A stretch of 64,000 bases of DNA from Ciona savignyi (taxonomy: Eukaryota > Chordata > Ascidiacea > Phlebobranchia > Cionidae): positions 104,841-168,840 of the forward strand of contig CH003182.1 in the NCBI GenBank assembly GCA_000149265.1, given 5' to 3'. Both the position numbers and the translations under genes were made by a program. The notes below the pieces were generated by a model that saw only the letters and a list, made by a program, of their open reading frames with translations, was not told the origin of the DNA and did no database searches. Of this stretch, positions 24,276 to 39,400 are shown piece after piece. How positions within the stretch are numbered: the first letter of the stretch is position 1; each line of letters starts with the position of its first letter.

Positions 24276-27200
24276 ATAACGCTTATATATGGTAAAAAGT
24301 AGCACACTGATTTGCCTGGAATTACGTTCATGGGTTAACCGCATAACAAGATGCGAGAGTCACATACACCTTTTTTGTCATTATCCGGTATATCATTATT
24401 TGCTTTAACGGCCCATATAAACGCCAAACAAATTCCAAACGATTTGAAATAATATTGGTGTATTTGATTAAGTGATATTTAGAATACCTTGTACATTCAT
24501 TGCATATAAATATTTTATTTTTTCCTGAATAATAAAACATCACGGAATTGGTGCGTGATACCAGAATATCAAATATTGATATCATCCAGCGTCAATTCCG
24601 TGTCTCATCATAAGTTTTGCATCAATCACTTAACATATATATTTCGAGAGTTGTAAGCAAATAATCCGCTAGTCTAGGGCGTTAAAGTTCTTTATTTTCT
24701 AAAATTTCACAATAGTGCAAATAAACCGTGCCAACAGAGCTATTGAAAAAAATCTCATTGACTAAGCACAGATTAAATGATAGTTCTTTGTTAGACTATA
24801 CAAACTCGAAAAAAATGTTTTAGACCTTTGATTCGGTAGGTTTTAGTAGAGTTTCTAACAAGCAAAACACATAACCTTCATAATTCATATGTGTGTTTTT
24901 AATATATTAAAAAAAAACTCGAAGTGTCAGAAACAAATAAAAACTATTATGAATTATGAGCAAAAATTAATACCAATTAAAGCAAAGGCAAAATAAACAA
25001 AACTGTAAGAGCCCTCTATTCATTTTTAAATGTTTTCTGTATATCCCCAGAAACAAAAATCAACATTAATAAGTTATTAGCCTGCTAACGAGAAAATAAG
25101 CACGAAGCAAAAAATAAAGTATAAAGTTTTAAAAACAAAAAACGGGCGTCCTTGTTTTTGAAAAACAAAAAAAAATAGAGAATAATTTCGCTTTGAACAT
25201 TTTTCTGATTTTGGCACGTCATAATTAGTAAATGGGGGTAGGCTATAAACTAACACATCTAAAAATGTCCACCAGTTGGAAGTTTTTACCATTTTCGGAT
25301 AAAGTCACGACAAATAGGCATGCCTCCCACAATCATTATTCAGAAATCGTTATATTAATTTTTCAGGATAATATTTGAAGATTTTATATTTTTATAACCG
25401 TTCGTGGTTGGGCTTTCCATCAACTTTAATTTGTATTCGATCATCTTGTTAGGGGGTATACGCCATAGAAGATAATATACCTATTGTATAATAATATTTT
25501 GAATTCCACTATAAGATGATTGTACTGCAACTTTTGCCAAAACTTTGGCATAAACGTTGTAAGGGCAAACAGTCCAGCGATAATTATGTCGACTAGAAAT
25601 TACCACCGAAATTAATCACGACACTGCGCATTGGTTTGTTAAGCAACCGCCAGTTAACCCACTGGATCTTTCGGAGAATAATGTCAACTAAGTGTAAGCC
25701 ACCATTATTTTTAAATCCCTTTTTAGTGTATGTTTGTGCAGACTTATCAATTGTTTGAATGCGATTGAGTGTTCAAATATATTTTCTTCGAATATAAAAG
25801 AAAAACATAAATAAACATATGGCATTTTAAAGAATAAAATTGAAATTTATCGAAACGTTAAAAAGTAACCTTTGTTTTGAACATAACTATACCACTGGAA
25901 TAAGTGCGTGCTACAGACGCAAATCACGAATTTGCTAACCGTCAATGATTAAACGAAAACATGTGCGATGGCAAATTATATCACTATTTAATTGGTTTGT
26001 GCTTTATATAAAAGCGCGTTTAAACGGGGATTGGTTTTTCGCCTACGGTAAATGCTATCGGCGGTGGGCGATAACGAGTAGCGATTTGTTAAAATCTCAC
26101 AATAATAAATTTGGTCATTTAATATTCCAAAGACTACGGTTCAAATACAGACACTACCAGAAAAGGGTATTTGCGACGTTAACTAGTTATGACGCAGCGT
26201 TCACTATAGCCAGTTGGCTATTTACTGCTGATTCTGAGGTTAAATATTGATAGAGGATCATGTACACAATGTACAGTTATTGAACTTCAATCACATTGCA
26301 GAATATCACACTCGAATGTGCGGTTTTTAACTTCATACTTGTCAGAGCTGAAATGTTGTATTCTACAAATAGCAAACATATTATAATTCAAGAATACGGA
26401 CATAAGAGCAAACTTTACCACCATGGTATCATGTGTACATTTGTGGCGGGTTTAACTAGTTGCATCTTGGTCTGATAAACCAAACGACACGAAAGCTTAT
26501 TTTGTGCGCAGTAGGCTAACATGCCATTTCGCATTTCAGTTTGTATGAAACAGTTCGAAAATAATTTGGTTTATAGTTTGTGTATGAAAAATACGATATT
26601 ATGTTGTTAGAAACTGAAAAGATTAATCAACATAAAAGTAAGAAGCGAAGTTCCCCCTTATACAAAAGCGTACATAAATAACAAACTTTGGATTATACAT
26701 TCTAAGGCTACAGGAATTTTAATGTTCAGAAGTAAGCCGACGATATGATACAAGGAAATCCAGCGGTGCTGAACGTATATCTTGTTCACAATCATAGAAG
26801 TCGTTTGTATTTGGTCTAGACAGCAGCAGAACATTGTATTGCGTGTTTTGCGGTTTCTCAAGCAAGTAGAATGTTGAGTTAAAAATATATATCACCGTTT
26901 TACTTCGAAATGTAACTTTCTCGCTTTTAGTAACCTTAGAACAAAAGTGTATCTATCATAAACAAAAAGCCAATAACTATAGTAATTCTCAATAAATTTA
27001 ACTTCAAAGTAAGATATAATAAAAACTGTTTCAGGAAAAAGGGTATATGTAAGAGAACAAGCGAGTTAGAAAGACGTGTAGAATTAGTACGATTCTATCC
27101 TCGAAATGGGAAGGAAACTATATGCACCGATTAGGAAACTGCAACAAGAACTTCAAAGGGCAAATTAGCAGGTGTTTAGAGCAGAGCTTTGAACCCACTG

Positions 27201-27478
27201 CTTCCGGTAGGCTTCCTGAACAAGACTTAATCAGCAGAAAAAGCTTAGTTACGTAAACAGAGAGGCATAACAAATGCGATTGGCCATCTACCAAAAATTA
27301 CTGGGATTGGCTAATGCTCATGTAAAGACCGGGCCATTTGCAAATTAATTGCAGCAACTTAATTGTTTAATTTAACCTTTTGCTTAAACAGCAGGTTTAG
27401 CTTGTATTTCAACTGATCATCTAAGTGAGTTCCAGCAATGCGATAACTTTACACTGAGATTAAGCATTGTAAAGAGTT
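24276..27478. other. Gene-poor spacer upstream of the LRR-Ig gene
   Basis: AT-rich sequence with scattered short open frames, the longest being a 101-aa frame at 25945-26250 without any recognisable domain or splice context. No tRNA, rRNA or conserved exon was seen. The last few hundred bases probably contain the promoter of the gene starting at 27479. Confidence 0.45.
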
Positions 27479-30400
27479 ATGATGGTACATCGGTGGATTT
27501 TGGTTATTTTTATCTGCATTGTGTATTCGGGGAAACGTGTGATTGTGCTGGCTAACGTGCGGAGAATGCAAGGTACAGGTGGAGAGGATGACAGAATAAA
27601 CAATATTCCTCAAGTATCACAGCGCAGTCAGCGAAAGTTTGCTGTTGTCGAGACGCAAGAAGCACGTCGCTTAATAGCAGACGGGTCAATTCCACATACA
27701 CTTGAACAAGCACGAAACCTCAGTGCTAGAAATCGACAAAACTCAATAAATAACCGAAGCCAATGTCCAGAACAATGTAGGTGTCACAGAGCTCGCGAAG
27801 TGCATTGTACTTTTCAACAAATCGGCAGTTTTCCCTCCATGTTTCCGACGAACACGAAAAAAATTAATCTAGCATACAATAAACTCGCAAGATTGCCTAA
27901 CAATGCGCTGTCGACATACGGTTCAAGTCTGCGCTTTCTCTTTCTACAGAGCAATAAAATACGCTCTATCAGAGGCAACGTGTTGGCGGGGCTAGTTAAG
28001 CTCAGCGTGTTAAGATTGAGCTGGAACCAAATGAGTGCCATACACAAATATTCTCTTACGGATCTCAGGTCATTGAAAAGCTTATACCTAGACAACAACC
28101 GTTTGTATTTCATTCATCCGGAAGCTTTCCGCGGTATGACAAAACTACGCTTGGTTCAGTTGGAAGGTAATTCACTAAGCCGATTGCATTCTGACACTTT
28201 CATTACAGTTCGCTTCACTCAATTCTTCAGGCAAGTAAAATCTCCTTTTCAATCATTTTTATCCCCAGCTAACTGTCACAAAATAATCTTAAAGGTATTG
28301 CTTACATAAAACCATGATATAACTCACTGTTAAATCTACTGCTGAAAAAAGAAAAAAACAAGTACAAAACAAGTTTTTTTTCTGTTTTACAGATATTCAA
28401 ACGTGCAATATTTGTACCTATCGAACAACAAATTCGTAGTATTGCCGAGGTCCATACTAGCCGAAATTAACCGTTTAAAGCATGTTTACCTTCATGGCAA
28501 CCCATGGGAATGCTCGTGTCACTTACAATGGCTGCACCAGTGGATCAGGGAAAGCGGGAAATACAGGCAAGATATGTTTTAATTAGCAATTTGTTCATTT
28601 ACCGGTAAATATATGATATTTAATACCAAGTTTGCACAGATGTTACAGTAGGTGACCAGACTTATCCTACTAACATGACAACAGATGGTATGTTTAAAAA
28701 CGTTTGATTTGATTAAGATCAACTAAAATAAAGTCATATGGATAATTTGATCAACGCGTATACCACACACCTAGTACGGCCCCCCACATATACAGCATGT
28801 GTAGATAGTTATTTAAATAAAGCTAAATATATATTTGGTTTTAAACCAGGTGCAAGAGAAGTATATTTCGCCGCAATGAACCAGCTATATGCGCCACCTG
28901 TCAATCACCCAGGTGGCTACGTCATCGGGAAATTTCTGGGATTCACTATACCAACATCACCTGCACTCCACCCAGGTTGATTGACACACAACAGAAAGGA
29001 CGTGTTCACACCACAAACTACAGCACGGACCCTAGTCTATTAGAGATAGAAAACGGTATTTATTTAAACAATACCTCTTAGACAAAAACCAATAATAAAG
29101 AATATTTTTTCACTGAGTAAACAGCTTAAAGTCAGTATTTAAGTAACCTAATTATGCCATAAAGTTTTCCAGATAATTAGTTTGAAAATAATGAGATGTA
29201 TTCATAGTCTTTTATGCATATTTTCACGCAGAATATGTTATATATATGTTACTGGTAATTTTAACTTTGCCTTGAAGGTACAATAGATTCAGCGTTAAAA
29301 AAAACAATTTAACGTTAAGCATCCTGTTTTAAAATTGACACACACAAAGTCATGTTAGTCGGTAAAAAGCAGTAAAACGTTGAAGATTTTTGATTAATAC
29401 GTTAACATTCCAGAAGCGATGCTATTTCGATACGGGAAGAAAAATAAACTTCGTGGGAGTTTGCGGCTTGACAATAGGGGAGGTTCGTTGGTGCTTATGC
29501 ACTGTAACGCTTCACAAAAGCCAGTCGCGCGAACCACAAGGGTTAGCCATTCAAATGTTACGTTTACCGGAAGAATTGACGTCCAAATGAAGTGTATTAT
29601 TGAATACCCGGAAAGGCACAACCGACTTGACCGGATTTTGAGCCCTTATTTGAACTCAGCACTTAGTTTTACAACTGTAACAAAACGAAGAAGATCCCGG
29701 TCTTATTATAAAGTCTCTGTAAGTTTTCACAATTATTATTTCAAGGTTAAACAACACGAAATTGTATAGATATTAAACCACTCTTTTTAGAAAATGCAGA
29801 TGTATGCTTACCGGTGCTATATCTCATGAAATTTGTTTTAATTTAGATAATTGGAAGACCATTAACAAATCTCGCACCTGTGTCATCAGGGTTACGAATA
29901 CGGTCGGCAATATTAGCCAAAGCATCACCACTTCTACACAGAAATAAATTTGTCGTTACCATCTTTGGAAATCGATTCAAACCCGAAGTAAATCTTTTAC
30001 GGTTTTACTAAAACATATATGTGATTTTAAATAAAATTACTTTTGTAACACAAATATAACATTATTATTCGTAGAAAAGAACGTTGGAATTGCTGTATCA
30101 AACTGAGGTAGAATTCCAAGAAAGCACACCCGTCGGGATAGATATGCCATGGACGCTCATGGTTGAACCTAGGTCAGATTACGTTCGGACGACTTTAGTC
30201 AGTTCTGGAAGAAATGCAATTCTCAAGTGTACAGCAATGGGATTTCCGAAACCAACAATTTCCTGGGTATACATTATCATTATATACACATAGGTTCCTT
30301 TTGTGTGTGGTTTGTCATTATAAAATCGCCCAGAATAAAGTTTCAAAATAGATTGAAACCTGTACAGATTTTAGCATACGTCAGCTAGATATTCATAAAA

Positions 30401-33400
30401 CAATGTTTGTTAGCTGATACCCTGTGTTCGCCAATGACCGTTAGTCAACTAACCATTTTAATAAAAAAATTGTTTGAATTTTGGGGATGGTTATAAACAT
30501 ATTGTTGGTATTCTTACTTAGTTAACACGTATGCAACACGTACTTAACACATATTATTCAGTAAAACGCATTTCTGATCTGTGATTTCTGGTTGTTAACA
30601 GATATTGCCGGACGAACGGTTGATTAAACCTGGCAAAAGAGTCGAACGTTTTACTGCAACCTTAAAGGGAAAACTTTTAATTAGAGCTGTAAAAGCTTCA
30701 GATTCTGGCATGTACAGATGCCTCGCAATTTCTAACAAAAAGCCGGCTGGTGGTTCTTCATCTGATATTGCTTCGTTCCAAGTACAAGTAATTCCAGAAA
30801 CCAGTCAGAGTCGACAAATACCGGTTATCCGTTTGGAGAATGGCAATGATGTCAAATTAAATTGTTCAGCATGGGTAAGCATGGCTAATGTGCTAAAAAC
30901 GCGACTATCTAGAGTAAATTTATTTGCATAACAAATTTTAGTCATTTTTTAAAGATAAGTAATAAAATATTGGAGTGAAACGCACATTGATACGAAAGAA
31001 AGAAGTTTATAATTGAGAGAATATAATTTGCAATGTATTTTCACCACTTTATTAGGCCACTCCTGAAGCTGTCTACTCGTGGACACTCCCTTCTAACGAT
31101 AAATTAATCGGAGCCGAAAGAATTTCTAATTTTCAAAGTTACACCAACGGGACGCTCATGATTCATAAATTTTCACATAACCATTCAGGAATCTACAGGT
31201 GTGTATTAATACCGATTACATTGAATAAAAGTGAACATAATTTTTGTTATGACAGCTGCGTTGCTGCTAATAGGGTTGGATATTTGACAGCAGATTTTAC
31301 ACTTACCACCGTAAACGAGACACAAACCACGATGGTTCCCCCAACCTCCCATCCAGGTCTGTATAGCAGTTCCTATTAAATGTTTTGGTATTTAAGTTAT
31401 CCTTGACAAATTTTTGTTTCTTTCACTTGTATTTTTTTATTTCTAGTAACAACTGTTGGCTCCAAACGTCCATCATCATTGTCTCCGTCAAGTTGGGGCC
31501 ATTTAGGAAATCCAAATACAAGTTTAGACACTAATAGTTATCAGATCTATTTTAATATGACCACTAAGCGTGTTCAAGACAGCAGTCCATCAAGTGATGA
31601 CAGAACGTTTGTTCAAACTGTCACATCTGAAAATGTATTACTCGTTACGAAGCCACTTGTAATACATTATCAAAATACGACTTTCACTAATGATGCAGAC
31701 GTACCTTCACAAAATCTCACCAGTCAACACATATCATCCTCGACTGTGCAATACGAAAATAAAACGTCCATTACAATATCTTCATTACCAGTTTCATCAA
31801 GTAAAATTCCAGCAAATAGTTCAACTACACAAAAATACACTGAAACTTCACAAATTCATGAAAAAGCATTCGACGTCACAACAACAGATTTGAATGATAG
31901 TGCACAGATAACTGATCAAAATACAGCAGCGCCTTTCCATAAAGCAAAAGATTTTACTGTAATCGTATTAGAAGAAACTCAATACGGTACACCAATACAA
32001 CAGGTAAATTTAAAATAGATGATATATGCTATGTTTAAGGCAGTATTTTTTATTCAAAACTATCGATACAAATGCACATATTTATAAGACAACAATAAAA
32101 GTGCATTTCAAATTAGAAATCTATTTTTACAGTAATTTTTTAAATGTTACCCTCTTTCAGAGTGATGCCGGCCGCAGTGCGTTAGGTTTTGAACCTTTAA
32201 AACAAAGAACTGTCACATATGACGAAAACGAAGATATAACCACTCAAATTCAAAAAACAAAGTATCTTTATAAGATAACATAATATCTTAATTAAATTAA
32301 TACTAACGATTGTATTAAAAGAACTCTTCAAAAGCTATACACCGCGTATTTTGCATAACAGCATCTGTAACAAGATCTGTTCTTTTCCTAATTAGAATCG
32401 TAAATAATCTTCACTTGTCTAAAGTTCCATACCTTTTATAGTTTCTTAATGTTCGGTTATTGTGGAACACAATTCTTCAAATTACTGACAACAGTGCATG
32501 CATTGTATGTATATTTTGTTATGTAATATTTATTTTTGAAATCGCAGTATTGTAGAGACTCGTGCCCTTCCAGCGTTTGTCGACGTCATCAATACATACA
32601 CTGACAATAATCTGACAGATCCAACGAACAATAAAAAAGGTAGTAAAATTTAAAAATATGTGGGAATAACATATTTAATGACTAAATATTATAAGGGCAG
32701 TACACCTACTATGAAAACACTTTTTTATGTTTCATGTTCCACACTTCTTAGCCATAGTGTCATCAAATGAAATGGATATTTATGCTGCTTAAAAGTAAAT
32801 TTAACCTTTTAAAGGTACAATCTTGGATGAAGTTCATGACTATTATCGAGGTATAACGAAACTTGAATCTGAAACGGATATGGATAACTACCGGTAACTC
32901 TTGACAATTTTAAAATTAAGAAAAGAAAAAATCGTTTTTATTGATTTTAGATAGTACACAGACGTCCCGTGTTTTGGTGTTATAAAATATTTATATAAAA
33001 TGTACCGCATGTCTGGATATTCGCATAGCGTAAACACAAAACATCATGTGAGCAAAAGAACTTATACAACATGAGACCTTTGTTATTCTAATAAAATCGT
33101 TTATATATATATCACATGATGTTTTGTATATATGAATATAATTTCGTTCTAACAAAACAATCCCCAAATGACTCTCTAGTTATCTATAGTCCTATAATAT
33201 ACAAAATATGCAAAAAGTTTAATCCTGTGTTGCATATATGTAAAAAATGATTACTTCGATGGCGTTTATTTTTTGTCACGATTATACCTGCAATTGATTA
33301 AATATTTTTATACACAGGATACCTACAATGGGGAGCTTTAAAATTGAGAAATTATATGTCAAATACGGAGATCCGCTTAATTTATCTTGCATCTCGACAA

Positions 33401-36400
33401 CTAACATTTCAAGTACTGTTTGGAGATTTGTCAAAATAAATGAAACATCTGCACAAGGAAACATGTTTCCTGGTACACTCCTGAAAAAGGCTGTAATTAA
33501 TATTCCGAGGTAAACCGCTTATAATTTAGAACATGGATTTCTAATTTAAACGTTCACATTCAGTGTAGGGTTGGAGCACGACGGTGTCTTTTCATGTGGT
33601 TTGTCGGGTGTTAACGGATCGACGTTTTACAAAGCCCGCGTCAACGTGATGTATTCGCCACCTGTCTTTATTGGAAACCTTCAAAACAACATTAGCATCG
33701 ACTATGGGAAGTCTAAAAGCATTCCATGCCAAGCCACCGGTATCTTAAATTAATAAAATATATATTTATTTAGTACAAGGGGTACTACAGTGGTAATTGC
33801 GATATTACTAATATCCTATAACAAATTACATTAGGACCTTTAGGATAAATGTATTTGTTTTTTGTAGATAAATAAAAACAAAACAATAATCGACTAGTTA
33901 ACGGTTGTTTTTTCAAGCGTTAAATCACTATTACTATAGTGTATGTAAAAATGTTAACGTATGATAAGTTCGCAAGCACCATCACAACCTTAATTTGTTT
34001 AAGTCTTCTATCCCAAATCTTGGTTTCGTCATTTTTTTCATGATTATGCCTAATTTTTAGAGTGAGCAGCCCAGAGAGAAATTTACCCTTGACAGCTTAA
34101 TTCGTTGGATTTAAAAACAAAACAGAATAAACTATATATAGCCTGTATTTTTTATTTATTTAAAGGTTTGTTTGGTTTTCCGGCAATCCACACACAAATT
34201 TATATATATCCAGAAACATGTAGTGTAACCTAAAACGAACGTAGTATTACAATATGTGTGTTTGAAATTGTCTTACACTCTTTGTCCAGGAATTCCACAG
34301 CCAAATGTAAGGTGGGAATTGCCAGCGAGTTTACGAAGTTCACCCGAAGTAATTTACACAACACCAGATAACGATTTATATATAACAAAGGTAATGTTAT
34401 TTATAGATTGAAAATATAATTTACTTATATTGTAGTTAAATTGGCTCGTTTGGTCAATATACAGTGTTGTGTCAATCGATACCCTATTCTCTATGGCCAC
34501 CACAATAATTTTGAAATAAAATAAAAACACAATATAAATCTGCAATGTGTATTTTTAATGTGTTTAGCATATTTAAAAATCTTAATTTAAATTCAATTAT
34601 TTGTTTCAGGCTGTGCCTCGCTTGAACGGCAGTTTCAACTGCAAAGCAATTAGCGACATCGGTGTTATTGAAAGGACGGTTATTTTAAATATTATATCTG
34701 CAGCTCCACAAGTATCAAGCAGTCTGTCGGTTGTAGTGGGGTCTAAAGAAGGTGAGTCGGCACGGTTGGACTGCAACGCTCAAGCTATACCATTACCCAG
34801 GTACATATATAAGTATGATTTTATCTGCCTGGACGTCAATATTTGTATGCAAGTACTTGAAATAATTCCATGATATAATGTCACCTAAATACTGTAAATA
34901 ACTTTAAAATGTTTCACTTATATAACAGGTAAATTTTCTATATGTTTTTAAGTAATTTTTCTCTTTACATTGATGTAGTTACACCTGGAGTCGGCCAGGG
35001 TGACCAATTTCTGAACATAGACGATTCAAAAAGTGAAACCATCTCAAATGGAAGTTTAGTGATACATGATCTCACCTTAAATGATGCTGGTAAGTTTGTA
35101 CGTTCCTTTGACACTTACTAATTTTAGTTCTCTACATTTATTTTTATAATGGTGTACAATGATCAAGAGTATACATACATACATATGTGCTGTTTAATGA
35201 TTGAATTGTGAATAGTAGAAAATAATTCACACAGCGTAAACGGTACACAATTAGTATTGTCGACAAAATTTCCATTTGGTGTTTTTAGTGATGACGAGCC
35301 CATCATGTCGATACCTGCTCCGATAAATAATAACCACATGTACAATTGCAATATAATTTTTCCATTTTGAATTTTCTCATAAAACAAAATTACCAGTTCA
35401 TATGAACCACTGCAACTTTTGCTAGGGTTGAGTATGTACTCTAAGATATTTAGTATCCAGACCAATAGTAAGTATTATAATCAAAACCTATGATACATTT
35501 CTATGTGCGCCACAGCGCATTTATCCCAACCGCCGATATAAAAGGTCGGCAACCACTGACTCGGGTCTGTGAGTTATTTGGTACCGGCAATAGAAACAAT
35601 AAATGTTAATATGTTGCACCATCTTTCGTGCATCAACTTCCTGGAACATAGACGCGCATCCCCAAACATTTGTTATATAATTTAAGGCCGGTCTACAGAA
35701 AAGTACAAACGGATTGGGTTTTGCCATTGTGATGATGGCCATTTTTTATTCTAAAAATGCCAGGCGAATAAAAAACGAACATAACGTAGATAAGTATGAT
35801 TGATGTCATTAAAACCGCGCAGCAAATTTTTTGCTGTTAAAACATAGGCAAATGACAATGGACGAATTGCAAATTTTGTGTTTTGATTACCGGTATGGAA
35901 AAACGCACCGCTAAAATGTTATAGCTTGTAGCGTAACGCAATCTTAAAAATATTTACTAGGGCGTATAAAAAAAGCTTCACAACAGATGTTGTGTATGCT
36001 CGTGTTTCGTTTGCTTTGATTTTTAAATTTAATTTGTTGTGCGGCCCCTCGCTCTTTATTGAGTTGATTTAATGGAATTGTAAACGGTGTAGTTTCCTTT
36101 GCGGCAGTATTCAACTGTAAGTGACCCATATGGTTTTGTAACTAACCACGCAAATACCACAAAAAGTCTGTTGTTTTGGGGTGTTTCACAAATTAAAATT
36201 GAAGATTGGATCTACAACCTAAACCCAAAAGCCTCCAAGTTTAAATTTTTAGGTGGTACCTCATCGGGAATGTGTTTCCCAACAAAACAGCTGGAAATAC
36301 ACAATCAACATCTTCATTTGGCGAATCTCTGCTTCACTGTTGCAAAACTTCACGGCTAAACGAGAATACCGGCGCGCAGCCTAACACATGCTGCTTTCAG

Positions 36401-39400
36401 CCAAACAAACATTTGGGAATCACTATCATTGTTACTCAGCAAAACGATCATTTAAATACCATGATTAAGAGAGTACTACTCGTCCTCAAATCCTGGTCAA
36501 ATATAGTTTGATTTAAAGTGCCATATCTTATAGGCGTCTACTTGTGCACGATAAGAAATGAAATTGGAACCACTGCTTTTCGAGTTAAGTTGGTAATAAT
36601 TCCTAGGAATATTACCACGACGGTAACGACAGGTATTCAAATAATATCTTTATTTTTATTAACTAGCTGTTAATAAAATATGTAATTGATGTCAGATGTA
36701 TTTTTATCGAAAATCGCTTTTATGCCCTAACACAGGATTTACCCTGCCTTTAAGTAAAACACGAAGAACGTGTTTTCCAAGAAAGTGATAAATACACAAT
36801 ATAATTATGATCATAATACCTACAACTCCTTGTTAAAGAGCCTTTATTAAGTATTTATTAAACAAAACTTATGATACTTTATATTAAAAATAAGCTAATC
36901 GTTTCAATCGGATAATGAAAGCTCTCGGTGGAATCTTCCGAATCCAGAATTCATTGCAACGGAGATGCTGTGGGGCTGGTACCTTCAGTGTACTTTATAT
37001 TAAGGAAAAATTAACATAAACTATTGTTCCAATTCGCGTGTAAGTTAGCAGTCAAAACTGTAAAATCGGTCGCATTAGCAGTGCGATAAAAACGAATGTC
37101 CCTAATGACCAACTTACTTTTATTTGCAGAAGTAATACATGGAAGCACACCTCCACCTGTCTTTCCACCAACTCCGTTTTTTCATAAAATTGAAGTTTTC
37201 AATGGCACATCAGAAGCTGAGTGAGTGTTTTGGCTATATTAAAACTAATCGTAACAGCAAGTCTTTTTGTAATGACTTATGATCATAGTAATACAAGAAT
37301 TAAAATCTAAATATTTGCATAGGTTGACAAACATAACTTTTATAAATACATTGTTTGCTTTTCATTTATTTAAAGGAGACCACATCGTATTCAAAGAATA
37401 CTGCATGACGACACATTGTACTTGAATTGCCGAGACTATAGAAACCCACAGAGAGCGCAAAGGCCACGACATCGTGATATATTGTGGACTCTACCATCCG
37501 GTGAAATTACCAGGTTCCCAGTTCCCGTGCGGTCGTATCGCCACCGGGTATTGTACAATGGTACGTTACGCATTAGATATGCACAATTGGACGATGAGGG
37601 AGCTTATCAATGCAGAGATCTGAACCAACAGAAAAGGTTATTTTTTATTTGTTTGTGGTTTTTGGTAGTTCAGATATTTGGTGGATGCTGACGGACAGAT
37701 CTGATCAGCGTGCAGATTTGTATGGTTTCAGTGACATTGAATGGCCGCAACATATCATAGTGTTAAAGGCCCATCAAAACATGCATGTTAGGTCAAATTT
37801 TAAACTATGAATAATGAATATTAAAACTTGAATATATTCTCTTTTCTTTAATACAAGTTTTTTTATTGCTTTTTTATTGTTGCAGGGAAAATATTGAAAT
37901 TATTACCGTATACGTGATTACGAGCTCGCCCTCTGTGAAACAAGCATTATCTAGCACACGGTGGGTTGATCCTGGAACGACAGCTCATGCTGATTGTAGT
38001 CCTGCATCTGGAAAGCCAACTGCTACTTGCACTTGGACGACACCTAGCGACAAAATATTAACAGCTGGTTCGTGGAATGGAAAGTACGTAAACATTATTT
38101 TAAAACATTTATGCTAAAAATAAAACTTAATGTCATAGGTATGCATCCTAATCAAATCTTACTTGATATTAATATAAGCTGCGATAATGATGTTTCTTTG
38201 TCATTAAACATTTGTGCCTCAGTGCTTTGGCCGTGTTATTCAATTTATTATATTAAAACATGTAATATATTAATTTGAATTATCTGCATCGAGACACTCT
38301 TATCGAGCATCTTGTCAATGGCATCGCAAAGATGCACATGATCGATCCAGAAAAGAACTTGTCTGGTCATCACCGCCCAAAACGCTTAATAACTAAACGA
38401 TTGAGCCGAACATCATCACGTCGTTGTATCACGTTTCGCCAAAACTCAGAATATGAATTTTCTATATTTTTCTAGTGTTCGTGTGATGGACAGCGGTAGA
38501 TTGGTTCTCGTAGGAATTTCCCAGCAAACAATCGGAAAATATATCTGTACTTTGTCGAATATTGCTGGGGAAGTGAGCAGGGTTGTCGAGTTTAAGGTAC
38601 GCACCTGATTTTTCTTTCTATAATTATGCACATATTCTACTTATGAAAGTGAGGGATTCAAATTATAGATTACAATATATAAATATGAAAATCCCGATAT
38701 TAATTTTAAGATACGTATCTGTATGTCTAGACTATTCTACAAACCATTTTGGCTATTAAGGCATTTCAATGCATATACCACACAATATATTCTAACAGTT
38801 CCACCCGCACCCACCTACCATCAAAGCACGGAAATACCGTCGAGTATATATCCAGCGCGGAAGTTCTAGAAAAATCGATTGTTCAGTTACCGGATCGCCC
38901 CCACCCCGTATCTTTTGGAGAACACCGGGAGGAAGAAGTTTGGGGACAAATCAAGTAGGAATTTCTGTGTGGTTACGAATATAGAGAACATGGATACAAT
39001 CAAATAGTGCACATATATGACATCCGTATTTTTTACAACTGTCCACTATTTGGGGCGGCGGTTAGTACGAGTCGCAAAGGAGAAAAACAAAGAGTCACAC
39101 TCTAACTATTTTACTGTATACATATAAAAAAAATTGCTGTGGTAATTTGCTATTATTAAAAAGGAATTTGTTAACTTAGTACCAAAACTATTCATACAAT
39201 TATTATTTTCACTTTCATTAGGCGAAATAATTAACCGAAAGCTTGTAGGTTCGAAAATTGTCGCTACCTAGTAGGTTGTGTTCTTGGGCAAGGTACTTAG
39301 CGGACATCGCCTGAACTCACTGAATAAAAGGGTTCTACCAAATTGATAGCACGTCTAAATTATACACATCACACTGCATAGCTCCGGTCACGCGACGGTG

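Noticed and set aside
25945..26250. 101-aa plus-strand open frame
   Set aside because: No domain, no signal peptide, no good splice context; looks like a chance frame in AT-rich spacer.
28738..28980. 80-aa frame between exons 3 and 4 of the LRR-Ig gene, with imperfect inverted repeats around TGTCAATCACCCAGG
   Set aside because: Does not join neighbouring exons in phase and lacks the cysteines expected there; probably intronic repeat sequence.
35500..35770. GGTCGGCAACCACTG as a possible hAT end and a 73-aa minus frame
   Set aside because: No matching opposite terminus or target duplication found nearby; the frame has no motif.
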